Of a stretch of DNA of 64,000 nt, positions 1 through 9,003 are shown piece by piece (positions within the stretch are counted from its first letter, which is position 1; each line of letters opens with the position of its first letter). A program made the translations under genes and the position numbers. This DNA comes from Mycobacterium sp. DL440 (lineage in GTDB: Bacteria; Actinomycetota; Actinomycetes; Mycobacteriales; Mycobacteriaceae): NCBI RefSeq assembly GCF_011745145.1, contig NZ_CP050191.1, positions 3,024,296-3,088,295 on the forward strand, given 5' to 3'. The notes below the pieces were generated by a model. That model saw only the letters and a program-made list of their open reading frames with translations, ran no database searches and was not told where the DNA came from.

Positions 1-1029
1 GTGCGCCAGCGCGTTGGCGTAGGACGCCCCGACCGCCATGGCAGCAGTGATGCCGCGTCGCTGCGCCGCCGCGAACAACGCGTCGCGGGTCGGCACGTCG
101 AGGGTTTCCCAGAGCCGGATGCTGCGGTGCGGGTTGTGCTGATCGGACAGCGGAACCAGTGGCAGCGCAGGCGCATCCGGCAGATCGGGCACCCGCTCGG
201 CCCACCACTTCACGTCCTCTTGCGACGGCGGCGGCACCGACGCCGTCAGCCGGGCCCGGTATTCGCGGTATGTGTAGCCGAGGTCGGGCAGGTCGGCGCC
301 GCGGTAGAACGCGGCCAGATCAGCCATGAAATTGCGGTAACTCACCGCATCCCCACACTGCATGTCCATATCAACATGGAGACGCGTGCATCCATCAGGC
401 AGCAGAGACAGGCTCAGCTGCAGCACCTCATCGTGCAGCATCTGATGAGACTTGGATTCCCTGGTCAACTCCAACTGCGCTTGTGCCGCAGCCTCATCCA
501 GGTCGCGCAGGTCGTAGACGGTGACCGGTAGCGGCCGGTCGCCGATGCGCTGGGTGCCGTCGGGCAGGATCTCGACCCGCAGCATCGGGTGGCGTGCAGC
601 CAGTTTGTCCGCCGCCGTCTGCAGACGCTGCGGATCGACACCGGCGCCGTCGAATTCGACGTACAGATGGGCACCGACGCCACCCAGCTGCTGGTCCTGG
701 TTGCGGCCCACCCAGAAGGCGTGCTGGATCGGGGCCAGCGGGAAAGTGTCACTTTCCTCACCGGCGATGTCCGGGACGGACGCTTCGGCGGGTGTATCAG
801 GAGCGTGCTCGGCGACCAGATCGATCCAGGCCGCGACGGTGGGATTGGCTGCCAGCGCCGAGAATCCGACGTTGATGCCCTGCTTACGCCAGCGGCCGGA
901 CAGCGACATCATGCGGATCGAATCGAGCCCGGAGGCAATCAGGTCGGCGTCCGGATCGACAGCGTCGGGGCTGACCCCCAGGAGTTCGGCGACCTCGTCG
1001 CGGACCGTCTGGGAGCTCGTCGCCACCAC
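1..1029 (-). CDS. mbtB: Phenyloxazoline synthase MbtB, N-terminal part (cut by window start)
   Basis: Nonribosomal peptide synthetase that loads salicylate and condenses and cyclises it with Ser/Thr to start mycobactin assembly. 343 codons are visible, open to base 1. Residues of about 10-70 form an aryl-carrier domain with the phosphopantetheine site GLDSIRMM. A condensation/cyclisation domain follows, starting APIQHAFWVGR, and carries the cyclisation-type DMDMQCGD motif in place of the HHxxxDG of ordinary condensation domains. The GTG start at 1029 is preceded by GGAGG with a 7-nt gap. The gene is divergent from mbtA across an iron box, as in M. tuberculosis. Adenylation, PCP and TE domains would lie outside the window. 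Confidence 0.93.
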   Translation of the reverse strand, partial: MVATSSQTVRDEVAELLGVSPDAVDPDADLIASGLDSIRMMSLSGRWRKQGINVGFSALAANPTVAAWIDLVAEHAPDTPAEASVPDIAGEESDTFPLAPIQHAFWVGRNQDQQLGGVGAHLYVEFDGAGVDPQRLQTAADKLAARHPMLRVEILPDGTQRIGDRPLPVTVYDLRDLDEAAAQAQLELTRESKSHQMLHDEVLQLSLSLLPDGCTRLHVDMDMQCGDAVSYRNFMADLAAFYRGADLPDLGYTYREYRARLTASVPPPSQEDVKWWAERVPDLPDAPALPLVPLSDQHNPHRSIRLWETLDVPTRDALFAAAQRRGITAAMAVGASYANALAH

Positions 1030-1047
1030 GCTTCATCCTCCAAACAA

Positions 1048-1066
1048 TTAGTAAAGGCTGCCCTAA
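1048..1066. promoter_or_regulatory. IdeR-type iron box between mbtB and mbtA
   Basis: The 19-bp site TTAGTAAAGGCTGCCCTAA matches the mycobacterial IdeR consensus TTAGGTTAGSCTAACCTAA at 14 of 19 positions, with intact outer TTAG/CTAA arms. It sits 18 bp from the mbtB start and 65 bp from the mbtA start. Fe(II)-IdeR bound here would be expected to repress both genes when iron is sufficient. The site is seen; IdeR control is inferred from known mycobactin regulation. Confidence 0.75.
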
Positions 1067-1131
1067 CTTTGTGGAGGTTACCCTATATTCGATCTGCTGA
1101 CATACCCACCCGACGGGAGCCGAGAACACCG

Positions 1132-2781
1132 ATGACCACCGGTTTTGACCGCGAACAGGACGAATTGGCAAACGGATTCACCCCGTTCCCCGAGGACCGT
1201 GCCGAGGTATACCGCGAGGCCGGGTACTGGCAGGGCAAAACTCTGGACAGCATCCTGCGCGATGGCGCCGAACGCTGGCCGGACAAGCCGGCCGTCGTCG
1301 ACGCCACCGGCAGTCACACGTTCGCCGAGCTGGACGCACTCGCCGACCGCATCGGCGCCGCGCTGACCGCCCGGGGGATCAACCCGGGCGACCGCTTCCT
1401 GGTGCAGCTGCCGAACACCCGCGAGTTCGCGGTCGCCACGTTCGGCCTGCTGCGCGCCGGAGCGGTCCCCGTCCTGTGCCTGCCCGGTCACCGGTCGGCC
1501 GAACTGGGCCATTTCGCCGAGGTCAGCGGCGCCGTCGGGCTGGTGATCCCCGACGTCATCGCCGGATTCGACCACCGCGAACTGGCCGCCCAAGTCGCCT
1601 CCGAACACCCGCGGCTGAGTCACATCCTCGTCGTCGGCGACCCCGGCAGCTTCCAATCCTGGTCGACCCTCAACGATTTCGACGATCCAGGGCCGCCGAG
1701 CATCACCGTCGACACCAGCGACCCGGCCGTACTGCTGGTGTCCGGCGGAACCACCGGGCTGCCGAAGCTCATCCCCCGCACCCATGACGACTACCTCTAC
1801 AACGCCACCGCCAGCGCTGCCCTGTGCCAGCTGACCGGCGACGACGTGTACCTGGTGACGCTGCCGGCGGCACACAACTTCCCGTTGGCCTGCCCTGGGC
1901 TACTCGGGGCACTGAGCGTCGGGGCCACCACCGTGTTCACCGAGGATCCGAGCCCGGAGTCGGCCTTTGCCGCCATCGACAAGCACCAAGTGACTGTCAC
2001 CGCCCTGGTGCCGGCACTGGCCAAGTTGTGGGCACAAGCCTGCGAGTGGGAGCCGTTGGCGCCCAAAACACTACGGCTGTTGCAGGTGGGTGGCGCCAAG
2101 CTGGCCGCCCCCGATGCTGCCCTGGTGCGCGGCGCCCTGGCACCGGGCCTGCAACAGGTATTCGGCATGGCCGAAGGGCTGTTGAACTACACCCGCATCG
2201 GCGATCCCGCCGATGTGCTCGACAACACTCAGGGCCGACCGCTGTCCCCCGACGACGAGATCCGCATTGTCGACGAGGACGGTGCTGACGTGCCGCCCGG
2301 CGCTGAAGGTGAGCTGCTCGTGCGAGGGCCGTACACCATCAACGGCTATTTCAACGCCGAGGCTGCCAACGAGCGCTCGTTCAGTCCCGACGGCTTCTAT
2401 CGCAGCGGTGACCGGGTCCGCCGGTTGAGCGACGGTCCACGGGCCGGCTACATCGAGGTGACCGGCCGGATCAAGGACGTCATCGTGCGGGGCGGGGAAA
2501 ATGTCTCCGCCCTGGACTTGGAGGAGCATCTGCTCACCCACCCGTCAATCTGGTCGGCGGCAGCGGTGGCCCTTCCCGACGAGTTTCTCGGTGAGAAGAT
2601 TTGCGCCGTAGCGGTTTTCGACGGCCCTCCGGTGAGCCTGGCCGAACTGCACGCCCACCTGGACGAGCGTGGTGTGGCGGCGCACTCCCGGCCTGACATC
2701 CTGGTGCCGATGCCGTCGCTGCCGACCACCCCGGTCGGCAAGATCGACAAGAAGGCGATACTGCGTCAGCTCACCGAGTGA
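1132..2781 (+). CDS. mbtA: Salicyl-AMP ligase MbtA
   Basis: Adenylates salicylate and passes it to the MbtB carrier domain, the first committed step of mycobactin synthesis. The 549-residue protein has the ANL-superfamily motifs in order: LLVSGGTTGLPKLIPRTH (A3, ATP binding), QVFGMAEGLLNYT (A5), YRSGDRVRR (A7), GRIKDVIVRGGENV (A8 hinge) and the catalytic-lysine motif PVGKIDKKAI near the C-terminus. The ATG at 1132 was chosen because the family begins a few residues before the conserved NGFTPFPED segment; the frame stays open upstream through the iron box and into mbtB, so a longer reading is not credible. Expected to be iron-repressed with mbtB. Confidence 0.95.
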   Translation: MTTGFDREQDELANGFTPFPEDRAEVYREAGYWQGKTLDSILRDGAERWPDKPAVVDATGSHTFAELDALADRIGAALTARGINPGDRFLVQLPNTREFAVATFGLLRAGAVPVLCLPGHRSAELGHFAEVSGAVGLVIPDVIAGFDHRELAAQVASEHPRLSHILVVGDPGSFQSWSTLNDFDDPGPPSITVDTSDPAVLLVSGGTTGLPKLIPRTHDDYLYNATASAALCQLTGDDVYLVTLPAAHNFPLACPGLLGALSVGATTVFTEDPSPESAFAAIDKHQVTVTALVPALAKLWAQACEWEPLAPKTLRLLQVGGAKLAAPDAALVRGALAPGLQQVFGMAEGLLNYTRIGDPADVLDNTQGRPLSPDDEIRIVDEDGADVPPGAEGELLVRGPYTINGYFNAEAANERSFSPDGFYRSGDRVRRLSDGPRAGYIEVTGRIKDVIVRGGENVSALDLEEHLLTHPSIWSAAAVALPDEFLGEKICAVAVFDGPPVSLAELHAHLDERGVAAHSRPDILVPMPSLPTTPVGKIDKKAILRQLTE

Positions 2782-2808
2782 CTGCGCGGGCTGCCATCGC
2801 CGCCGGCA

Positions 2809-2838
2809 CCCGAGAGCCACACTGGTGTGACTCTCGGG
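2809..2838. terminator. Hairpin between convergent mbtA and mbtI
   Basis: CCCGAGAG-C-CACAC, loop TG, then GTGTG-A-CTCTCGGG: a 13-pair stem with one C/A mismatch. It lies 27 bp after the mbtA stop and 8 bp beyond the mbtI stop, so it can serve as a bidirectional terminator. There is no U-tract, which is common for mycobacterial terminators. Confidence 0.6.
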
Positions 2839-2846
2839 CGACGACT

Positions 2847-4238
<1,392 letters not shown>

Positions 4239-4267
4239 CTACAAGGCTCCCGTCGGTGTGATCCCGG

Positions 4268-5440
4268 TTATGCCAGCAAGGTGCGCACCACCCCGTCGGC
4301 CAGCAGCCGCCCGCGATCAGTGAGCATCACGCGATCGTCTGCCAACCTGATCAACCCGTCGGCCACCAGCCCGGCCACCCGTGCCCGCTCCGTCGCCGAC
4401 AGATCCCCCAAGGGCAACCCGCGGCTCAGCCGCAGCCGCAGCATCACTTCCTCCATATGCCGGTCGCGGTCGTCGAGCTTCTCGAAATCCGCTATCGGCA
4501 AATGGTTTTCAGCCAATGCCTGTGCATAGGAATTGGGATGCTTGACATTCCACCACCGAGTGTCACCAAGGAAGCCGTGGGCTCCCGGCCCGGCGCCCCA
4601 CCACTCACCACCGTCCCAGTAGCCGAGGTTGTGCCGGCACTCCCCGCCGTCGGTACTCCAGTTCGACACCTCGTACCAGTGCAGGCCGGCCGCAGACAAC
4701 CGGCTGTCCAGTAGTTCGTAGCGCCGCGCGAGCACGTCGTCGTCCGGCCGGCTGATCTCGCCGCGGCGCACCCGGCGAGCCAGGGCGGTGCCGTCCTCGA
4801 CGATCAGCGAGTACGCGGACACGTGGTCGACGCCGGCGCCCAGCGCTACGTCGATCGAGCGGCACAGATCGTCATCGGTCTCCCCCGGCGTGCCGTAGAT
4901 CAGGTCGATGTTGACGTGCTCGAACCCGGCGGCCCTGGCCTCCAACGCCGCCGCAGGCGCGCGGCCCGGAGAGTGCGTGCGATCCAGCACGGCCAGCACC
5001 TGCGGCGCCGCCGACTGCATGCCGAGTGAGATCCGGGTGTAGCCGGCCTCACGCAGCGTCGCGAACATCTCCGGAGAGGTGGATTCCGGATTGGCCTCGG
5101 TCGTCACCTCGGCGCCGGCGGCCAGGTCGAAATTGTCCCGAACCGCACCCAGCACCGCAGCCAGGCCCGGGCCGCCGAGCAGAGAAGGCGTGCCGCCACC
5201 GACGAACACCGTCTGCACCGGTACAGCCCCGACCGTGGCGGCGGCCAGGGCCAGTTCGATGCGCAGCGCGGCCAGCCAGCCATCTGGGTTGGCACCCCCC
5301 AGCTCAGCCGGCGTATACGTGTTGAAGTCGCAATATCCGCACCGGGTCGCACAGAACGGCACGTGGATGTAGATGCCGAAGGCACGCCCGGGCACGCGGG
5401 CCAACCGGGGTTGGCTGACGGGTGCGGTGCGGGTGCTCAT
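4268..5440 (-). CDS. hemN: Radical SAM coproporphyrinogen dehydrogenase-like protein (HemN/HemW)
   Basis: 390-residue radical-SAM protein. The [4Fe-4S]/SAM motif CATRCGYC follows GIYIHVPF about 25 residues from the start. Further family landmarks are FVGGGTPSLL, TTEANPES, RISLGMQS and a C-terminal HemN domain (NLGYWDGGEWWGAGPGAHG). The Rv2388c-type proteins are annotated as coproporphyrinogen III dehydrogenase. Most short actinobacterial members look like HemW, a heme chaperone, since Gram-positives make heme by the coproporphyrin route. The ATG at 5440 leaves the motif at the usual distance; the open frame upstream runs through an apparent promoter region and the nirA leader. Transcribed away from nirA. 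Confidence 0.85.
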   Translation of the reverse strand: MSTRTAPVSQPRLARVPGRAFGIYIHVPFCATRCGYCDFNTYTPAELGGANPDGWLAALRIELALAAATVGAVPVQTVFVGGGTPSLLGGPGLAAVLGAVRDNFDLAAGAEVTTEANPESTSPEMFATLREAGYTRISLGMQSAAPQVLAVLDRTHSPGRAPAAALEARAAGFEHVNIDLIYGTPGETDDDLCRSIDVALGAGVDHVSAYSLIVEDGTALARRVRRGEISRPDDDVLARRYELLDSRLSAAGLHWYEVSNWSTDGGECRHNLGYWDGGEWWGAGPGAHGFLGDTRWWNVKHPNSYAQALAENHLPIADFEKLDDRDRHMEEVMLRLRLSRGLPLGDLSATERARVAGLVADGLIRLADDRVMLTDRGRLLADGVVRTLLA

Positions 5441-5533
5441 GGTTTCATTTTCCCAGACTGTCCAGCGACGACTTTTGCTCACCCTGAACGCAAATATGGC
5501 CCGGTTAGGGCAGGTGGCGACAATCGTGGCAGA

Positions 5534-5638
5534 ATGTCGGGCGTGACTGCCGCCCACAACAGCACCACCCGCATTGCGCTGGTGGCTCGTCGGCATGTCG
5601 ATTTCAAGCGCGTATGTAGCTGTTGCTGTCTGCCTTAA
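5534..5638 (+). CDS. Polycysteine leader peptide of the nirA-cysH operon
   Basis: Short ORF of 34 codons (ATG 5534), or 31 codons from an in-frame GTG at 5543. It ends in Val-Cys-Ser-Cys-Cys-Cys-Leu-Pro-stop, with the Cys codons at 5615-5629. If the GTG is used it could be leaderless: CAGAAT (5530-5535) lies 7 nt before it and fits a weak -10 element. Polycysteine leaderless short ORFs are known in M. smegmatis as cysteine-responsive attenuators: ribosomes pausing at Cys codons change downstream RNA folding. The position 122 nt before a sulfite/APS reductase operon and the Cys cluster support the same job here. The peptide itself probably has no function. Confidence 0.8.
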   Translation: MSGVTAAHNSTTRIALVARRHVDFKRVCSCCCLP

Positions 5639-5677
5639 TCATGCGTTGATTTCGGACCCCGCCCGCCCCATAGTTTC

Positions 5678-5755
5678 AGCTGGCACCGGATCTGCGCCGC
5701 CGGACAGCCACCGGTGATCTGCGCGTTCTAGTGCCAGCTCCTTTGCGAAGGAGCT
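5678..5755 (+). promoter_or_regulatory. Attenuator RNA controlling the nirA ribosome-binding site
   Basis: Two exclusive folds are visible. Fold A: AGCTCCTT (5736-5743) pairs perfectly with AAGGAGCT (5748-5755) around a TGCG loop, burying the nirA Shine-Dalgarno AAGGAG (5748-5753); CACCGG (5684-5689) can also pair with CCGGTG (5711-5716). Fold B: AGCTGGCAC (5678-5686) pairs perfectly with GTGCCAGCT (5731-5739), breaking both fold-A stems and freeing the Shine-Dalgarno. AGCTG in the leader Cys tract (5618-5622) can pair with CAGCT (5677-5681), so a ribosome paused on the Cys codons would favour fold B. Pairings are read from sequence; the switching order is inferred. Confidence 0.7.
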
Positions 5756-5760
5756 CAACA

Positions 5761-7449
5761 GTGACAACCCCCGAGGCCCCAGCCAAGGCCGACCGGCCCG
5801 CCAAGAAACCCCGCGACGAGGGTCAATGGGCGCTGGGTAGCCGCGACCCGCTCAACCACAACGAGCAGTTCAAGCAGGAGGACGACGCACTCAACGTGCG
5901 GGACCGCATCCTCAACGTCTACTCGCGTGACGGCTTTGCCAGCATCGCCAAGGACGACCTGCGCGGCCGGTTCCGGTGGATGGGCCTCTACACCCAGCGC
6001 ACCGAAGGTTACGACGGCACCTTCACCGGCGACGACAATGCCGACCTGCTCGAGGCCGAGTACTTCATGATGCGGGTGCGCACCGACGGTAAGGCGATGT
6101 CGGCCCAGGCCGTGCGCACCCTCGGACAGATCTCGATCGACTTCGCCCGCGAGAGCGCCGACATCACCGACCGGGAGAACCTGCAGTACCACTGGCTGCG
6201 CATCGAGGACATCCCCGAGGTGTGGCGCCGCCTCGACGAGGTCGGGCTGCAGACCATGGAGGCCTGCGGCGACTGCCCGCGCGGCATGCTGGGCTCGCCG
6301 CTGGCCGGCGATTCGCTGGTCGAGGTGCTGGACCCCACGCCCGCGCTCAAGGAGATCGAAGAGCGCTACATCGGCAGCCCGGAGTTCTCCAACCTGCCCC
6401 GCAAGTTCAAGACCGCCGTCTCCGGCCTGCAGGACGTCGCCCACGAGATCAACGACGTGTCGTTCATCGGGGTCAACCATCCCGAGCACGGCCCCGGCCT
6501 GGACCTGTGGGTCGGCGGCGGGTTGTCCACCAACCCGATGCTTGCCCAACGGGTCGGCGTGTGGGTGCCGCTGGAGGAAGTGGCCGAGGTGTGGGCCGGC
6601 GTGATCGGGATCTTCCGTGACTACGGCTACCGCCGGCTGCGTTCCAAGGCGCGGCTGAAGTTCCTGGTCAAGGACTGGGGCGTGGAGAAATTTAGGAAAA
6701 TTCTCGAAGAGGAATACCTCAAGCGCCCCCTCCACGACGGCCCGGCTCCCGAGCAGGTGCCACACACCGTCGACCACGTCGGTGTGCAGAAGATCCGCAA
6801 CGGCCTCAATGCTGTCGGTGTCTCGGCGATCGCCGGGCGGGTCTCGGGCACCATCCTGACCAAGGTCGCCGACCTGATGGAGGCCGCCGGCTCCGACCGC
6901 GCCCGCCTGACCGCGTACCAGAAGCTGATCATCCTCGACGTGCCCGATGAGAATCTGGCCAAGCTCAGGGAGGGCCTGGACGCGCTCGGCCTGCAGTCAC
7001 AGCCGTCGCACTGGCGTCAGAACCTGATGGCCTGCACCGGCATCGAGTACTGCAAGCTGAGCTTCGCCGACACCCGTGGACGGGCCCAGACGCTGGTGCC
7101 CGAGCTGGAGGCACGGCTGGGCGACCTCAACGCCGAGCTCGACGTGCCCGTCACTGTGAACATCAACGGCTGCCCCAACTCGTGCGCCCGCATCCAGGTT
7201 GCCGACATCGGCTTCAAGGGCCAGATGGTCGACGACGGCGACGGCCCAGAGGAGGGCTTCCAGGTGCACCTGGGCGGCAGCCTGGGCCTCGACAGCGGCT
7301 TCGGCCGCAAGCTGCGTCAGCACAAGGTGCTGGCCACCGAGCTCGGCGACTACATCGAGCGGATCGTCCGCAATTTCGTGAAACAACGCGACGCCGGCGA
7401 GCGTTTCGCCCAGTGGGCCATTCGGGCCGACGAGGACGACTTGAGGTGA
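5761..7449 (+). CDS. nirA: Ferredoxin-dependent sulfite reductase (NirA/SirA)
   Basis: Reduces sulfite to sulfide with six electrons from ferredoxin, using a coupled siroheme and [4Fe-4S] cluster; cytoplasmic. The 562-residue protein shows the diagnostic cluster ligands CTGIEYC (Cys425, Cys431) and NGCPNSC (Cys471, Cys475), plus the ferredoxin-type half-domains around RENLQYHWLRIED and LDLWVGGGLSTNPM. The often used name nirA is misleading, because the mycobacterial enzyme is a sulfite reductase. GTG 5761 was chosen: AAGGAG lies 7 nt upstream and is itself part of the attenuator hairpin. The stop overlaps the cysH start by 4 nt. Confidence 0.93.
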   Translation: MTTPEAPAKADRPAKKPRDEGQWALGSRDPLNHNEQFKQEDDALNVRDRILNVYSRDGFASIAKDDLRGRFRWMGLYTQRTEGYDGTFTGDDNADLLEAEYFMMRVRTDGKAMSAQAVRTLGQISIDFARESADITDRENLQYHWLRIEDIPEVWRRLDEVGLQTMEACGDCPRGMLGSPLAGDSLVEVLDPTPALKEIEERYIGSPEFSNLPRKFKTAVSGLQDVAHEINDVSFIGVNHPEHGPGLDLWVGGGLSTNPMLAQRVGVWVPLEEVAEVWAGVIGIFRDYGYRRLRSKARLKFLVKDWGVEKFRKILEEEYLKRPLHDGPAPEQVPHTVDHVGVQKIRNGLNAVGVSAIAGRVSGTILTKVADLMEAAGSDRARLTAYQKLIILDVPDENLAKLREGLDALGLQSQPSHWRQNLMACTGIEYCKLSFADTRGRAQTLVPELEARLGDLNAELDVPVTVNINGCPNSCARIQVADIGFKGQMVDDGDGPEEGFQVHLGGSLGLDSGFGRKLRQHKVLATELGDYIERIVRNFVKQRDAGERFAQWAIRADEDDLR

Positions 7450-8147
7450 CCACATTGACTGAGACGGAACTGATCGAGCTCGCTGAGCGCGGTGCGGCCG
7501 AGCTGGCCGACGCCAGCGCGGAGGAGTTGCTGCGCTGGACCGACAAACACTTCGGTGGAAACTACGTCGTGGCGTCCAACATGCAGGACGCCGTCCTGGT
7601 CGAGATGGCGGCCAAGGTGCGCGCCGGCGTCGACGTGCTATTCCTCGACACCGGATACCACTTCGCCGAGACCATCGGCACCCGTGACGCCGTGGAGCAG
7701 GTGTACGGCGTGAACGTGGTCAACACCCATCCCGACAACACCGTTGCCCAGCAGGACGAGCTGCACGGCAAGGACCTCTTCGCCCGCGACGCCGCAGCCT
7801 GCTGCCGGATGCGCAAGGTCGAGCCGCTGGGCAAGGCGCTGGCCGGCTACACCGCCTGGGTCACCGGCATCCGTCGGGTGGAGGCGCCGACGCGCGCCAA
7901 CGCACCGCTGATCAGCTGGGACAGCGCCTTCGGCCTGGTCAAGATCAACCCGATCGCAGCCTGGTCCGACGACGAGATGCAGGCCTACATCGAGGCCAAC
8001 GACATCCTGGTCAATCCCCTTGTCCACGAAGGATATCCGTCCATCGGATGCGCGCCGTGCACCGCCAAACCGGAGGCCGGCGCCGATCCGCGCAGCGGCC
8101 GGTGGGCCGGTCAGTCCAAGACGGAGTGCGGGCTGCACGCCTCGTGA
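7446..8147 (+). CDS. cysH: Adenylylsulfate (APS) reductase
   Basis: Reduces APS to sulfite and AMP for assimilation, feeding NirA. 233 residues. Both halves of the [4Fe-4S] binding pattern of APS-type reductases are present: tandem Cys119-Cys120 (AACCRMRK) and Cys202/Cys205 (IGCAPC). The catalytic tail cysteine is in ECGLHAS at the C-terminus. The Cys pair marks APS rather than PAPS specificity. The GTG start overlaps the nirA stop (GTGA), implying translational coupling and shared control by the cysteine leader. Confidence 0.93.
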   Translation: MTTLTETELIELAERGAAELADASAEELLRWTDKHFGGNYVVASNMQDAVLVEMAAKVRAGVDVLFLDTGYHFAETIGTRDAVEQVYGVNVVNTHPDNTVAQQDELHGKDLFARDAAACCRMRKVEPLGKALAGYTAWVTGIRRVEAPTRANAPLISWDSAFGLVKINPIAAWSDDEMQAYIEANDILVNPLVHEGYPSIGCAPCTAKPEAGADPRSGRWAGQSKTECGLHAS

Positions 8148-8154
8148 GGCATTC

Positions 8155-8868
8155 ATGACGCTCGTTCTCACCGCACACGGCAGCGCAGACCCGCGTTCGT
8201 CGGCGAATGCGCAGGCCATCGGCGGGCATCTGCGCCGCCTACTGCCCGACACCGAGGTACGGGTGGCGTTCTGTGAACAGAACGCACCCAACCTCACCGA
8301 GGTGCTGCCGGACGTCGCGCCGGGCGCCGTGGTGGTGCCGCTGCTGCTGGGCAGCGCCTATCACGCCCGGATCGACATTCCCGAACTGATCGCCAATTCC
8401 GGCGCCGTGGTGACCCAGGCCGACGTGCTCGGCGACGACCCCCGACTGCTGCAGGTGGTGCGGGAGCGGCTGACCGCGGTGGGAGTGTCCCGATTCGACG
8501 CCGACCTCGGCGTGATCCTGGCCGGGGTGGGCTCATCGCATCCGGCCGCCAATGCGCGTACGGCCGCCCTGTCCGGCGCGTTGGCCGAAGGCACCCGCTG
8601 GGCCGGTACGCAGGTGGCGTTCGCCACAGGGCAGACCCCTTCCCTGCCGGAGGCCGTCGAGCGTTTGCGCCGATGCGGCGCCCGCCGCCTGGTGATCGCC
8701 CCCTGGTTCCTGGCACACGGTCGCATCACCGATCGGGTCGCTGAATTCGCCTGTGCCACAGGCATTCCAATGGCCGAACCACTCGGTCCGCACCGCCTGG
8801 TGGCGGCCACCGTGCTGGATCGCTACGAAGAGGCGCTGGCAGCGCGCAGCGCCGGCTTCGCCGCCTGA
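8155..8868 (+). CDS. che1: Sirohydrochlorin ferrochelatase (CbiX/SirB family)
   Basis: Inserts iron into sirohydrochlorin to complete siroheme, the cofactor of the sulfite reductase two genes upstream. The 237-residue protein has two chelatase half-domains: LVLTAHGSADPRS at the N-terminus with the metal-site His, and a second at DLGVILAGVGSSHPAAN. LLGSAYHARIDIPE and PWFLAHGRITDR carry further conserved His residues. ATG 8155 follows GAGG by 5 nt and lies 7 bp after cysH, so this is the last gene of the nirA operon. A strong hairpin follows. Confidence 0.88.
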   Translation: MTLVLTAHGSADPRSSANAQAIGGHLRRLLPDTEVRVAFCEQNAPNLTEVLPDVAPGAVVVPLLLGSAYHARIDIPELIANSGAVVTQADVLGDDPRLLQVVRERLTAVGVSRFDADLGVILAGVGSSHPAANARTAALSGALAEGTRWAGTQVAFATGQTPSLPEAVERLRRCGARRLVIAPWFLAHGRITDRVAEFACATGIPMAEPLGPHRLVAATVLDRYEEALAARSAGFAA

Positions 8869-8881
8869 CGCCAGAGCAATC

Positions 8882-8908
8882 GCGCCCCCGGTCACGCACC
8901 GGGGGCGC
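8882..8908 (+). terminator. Terminator hairpin after che1
   Basis: GCGCCCCCGGT pairs perfectly with ACCGGGGGCGC around a CACGC loop: an 11-pair, nearly all-GC stem starting 14 nt after the che1 stop. No U-tract follows, as is usual in mycobacteria. It separates the sulfite-reduction operon from the persulfide operon. Confidence 0.75.
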
Positions 8909-8926
8909 CTTCGTCAGCTTGTCTCC

Positions 8927-8944
8927 CATACCCTAAGGGGTATA
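8927..8944. promoter_or_regulatory. CstR/CsoR-family operator O1
   Basis: CATACCC-TAAG-GGGTATA: 7-bp half-sites in inverted orientation around a 4-bp spacer, with one outer mismatch. It abuts a possible -35 element TTGACT (8946-8951) of the persulfide operon. The same architecture recurs at 8959-8976 and 12544-12561, next to a CsoR/CstR-family repressor gene. Confidence 0.7.
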
Positions 8945-8957
8945 TTTGACTGCGTCG

Positions 8958-8977
8958 GTATACCCCCCTAGGTATAC
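8958..8977. promoter_or_regulatory. CstR/CsoR-family operator O2
   Basis: GTATACC-N6-GGTATAC is a perfect 7-bp inverted repeat. In the register of O1 it reads TATACCC-CCCT-AGGTATA. It covers the likely -10 region (TAGGTA, 17 bp after TTGACT) of the persulfide operon, so a bound repressor would block RNA polymerase. Confidence 0.7.
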
Positions 8978-9003
8978 AGGACCGCCCACTGAGGAGTTGA
9001 ACA

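Noticed and set aside
5761..7449. Nitrite reductase function for nirA
   Set aside because: The gene sits with cysH, a siroheme chelatase and a cysteine leader, so sulfite is the sensible substrate despite the inherited name.
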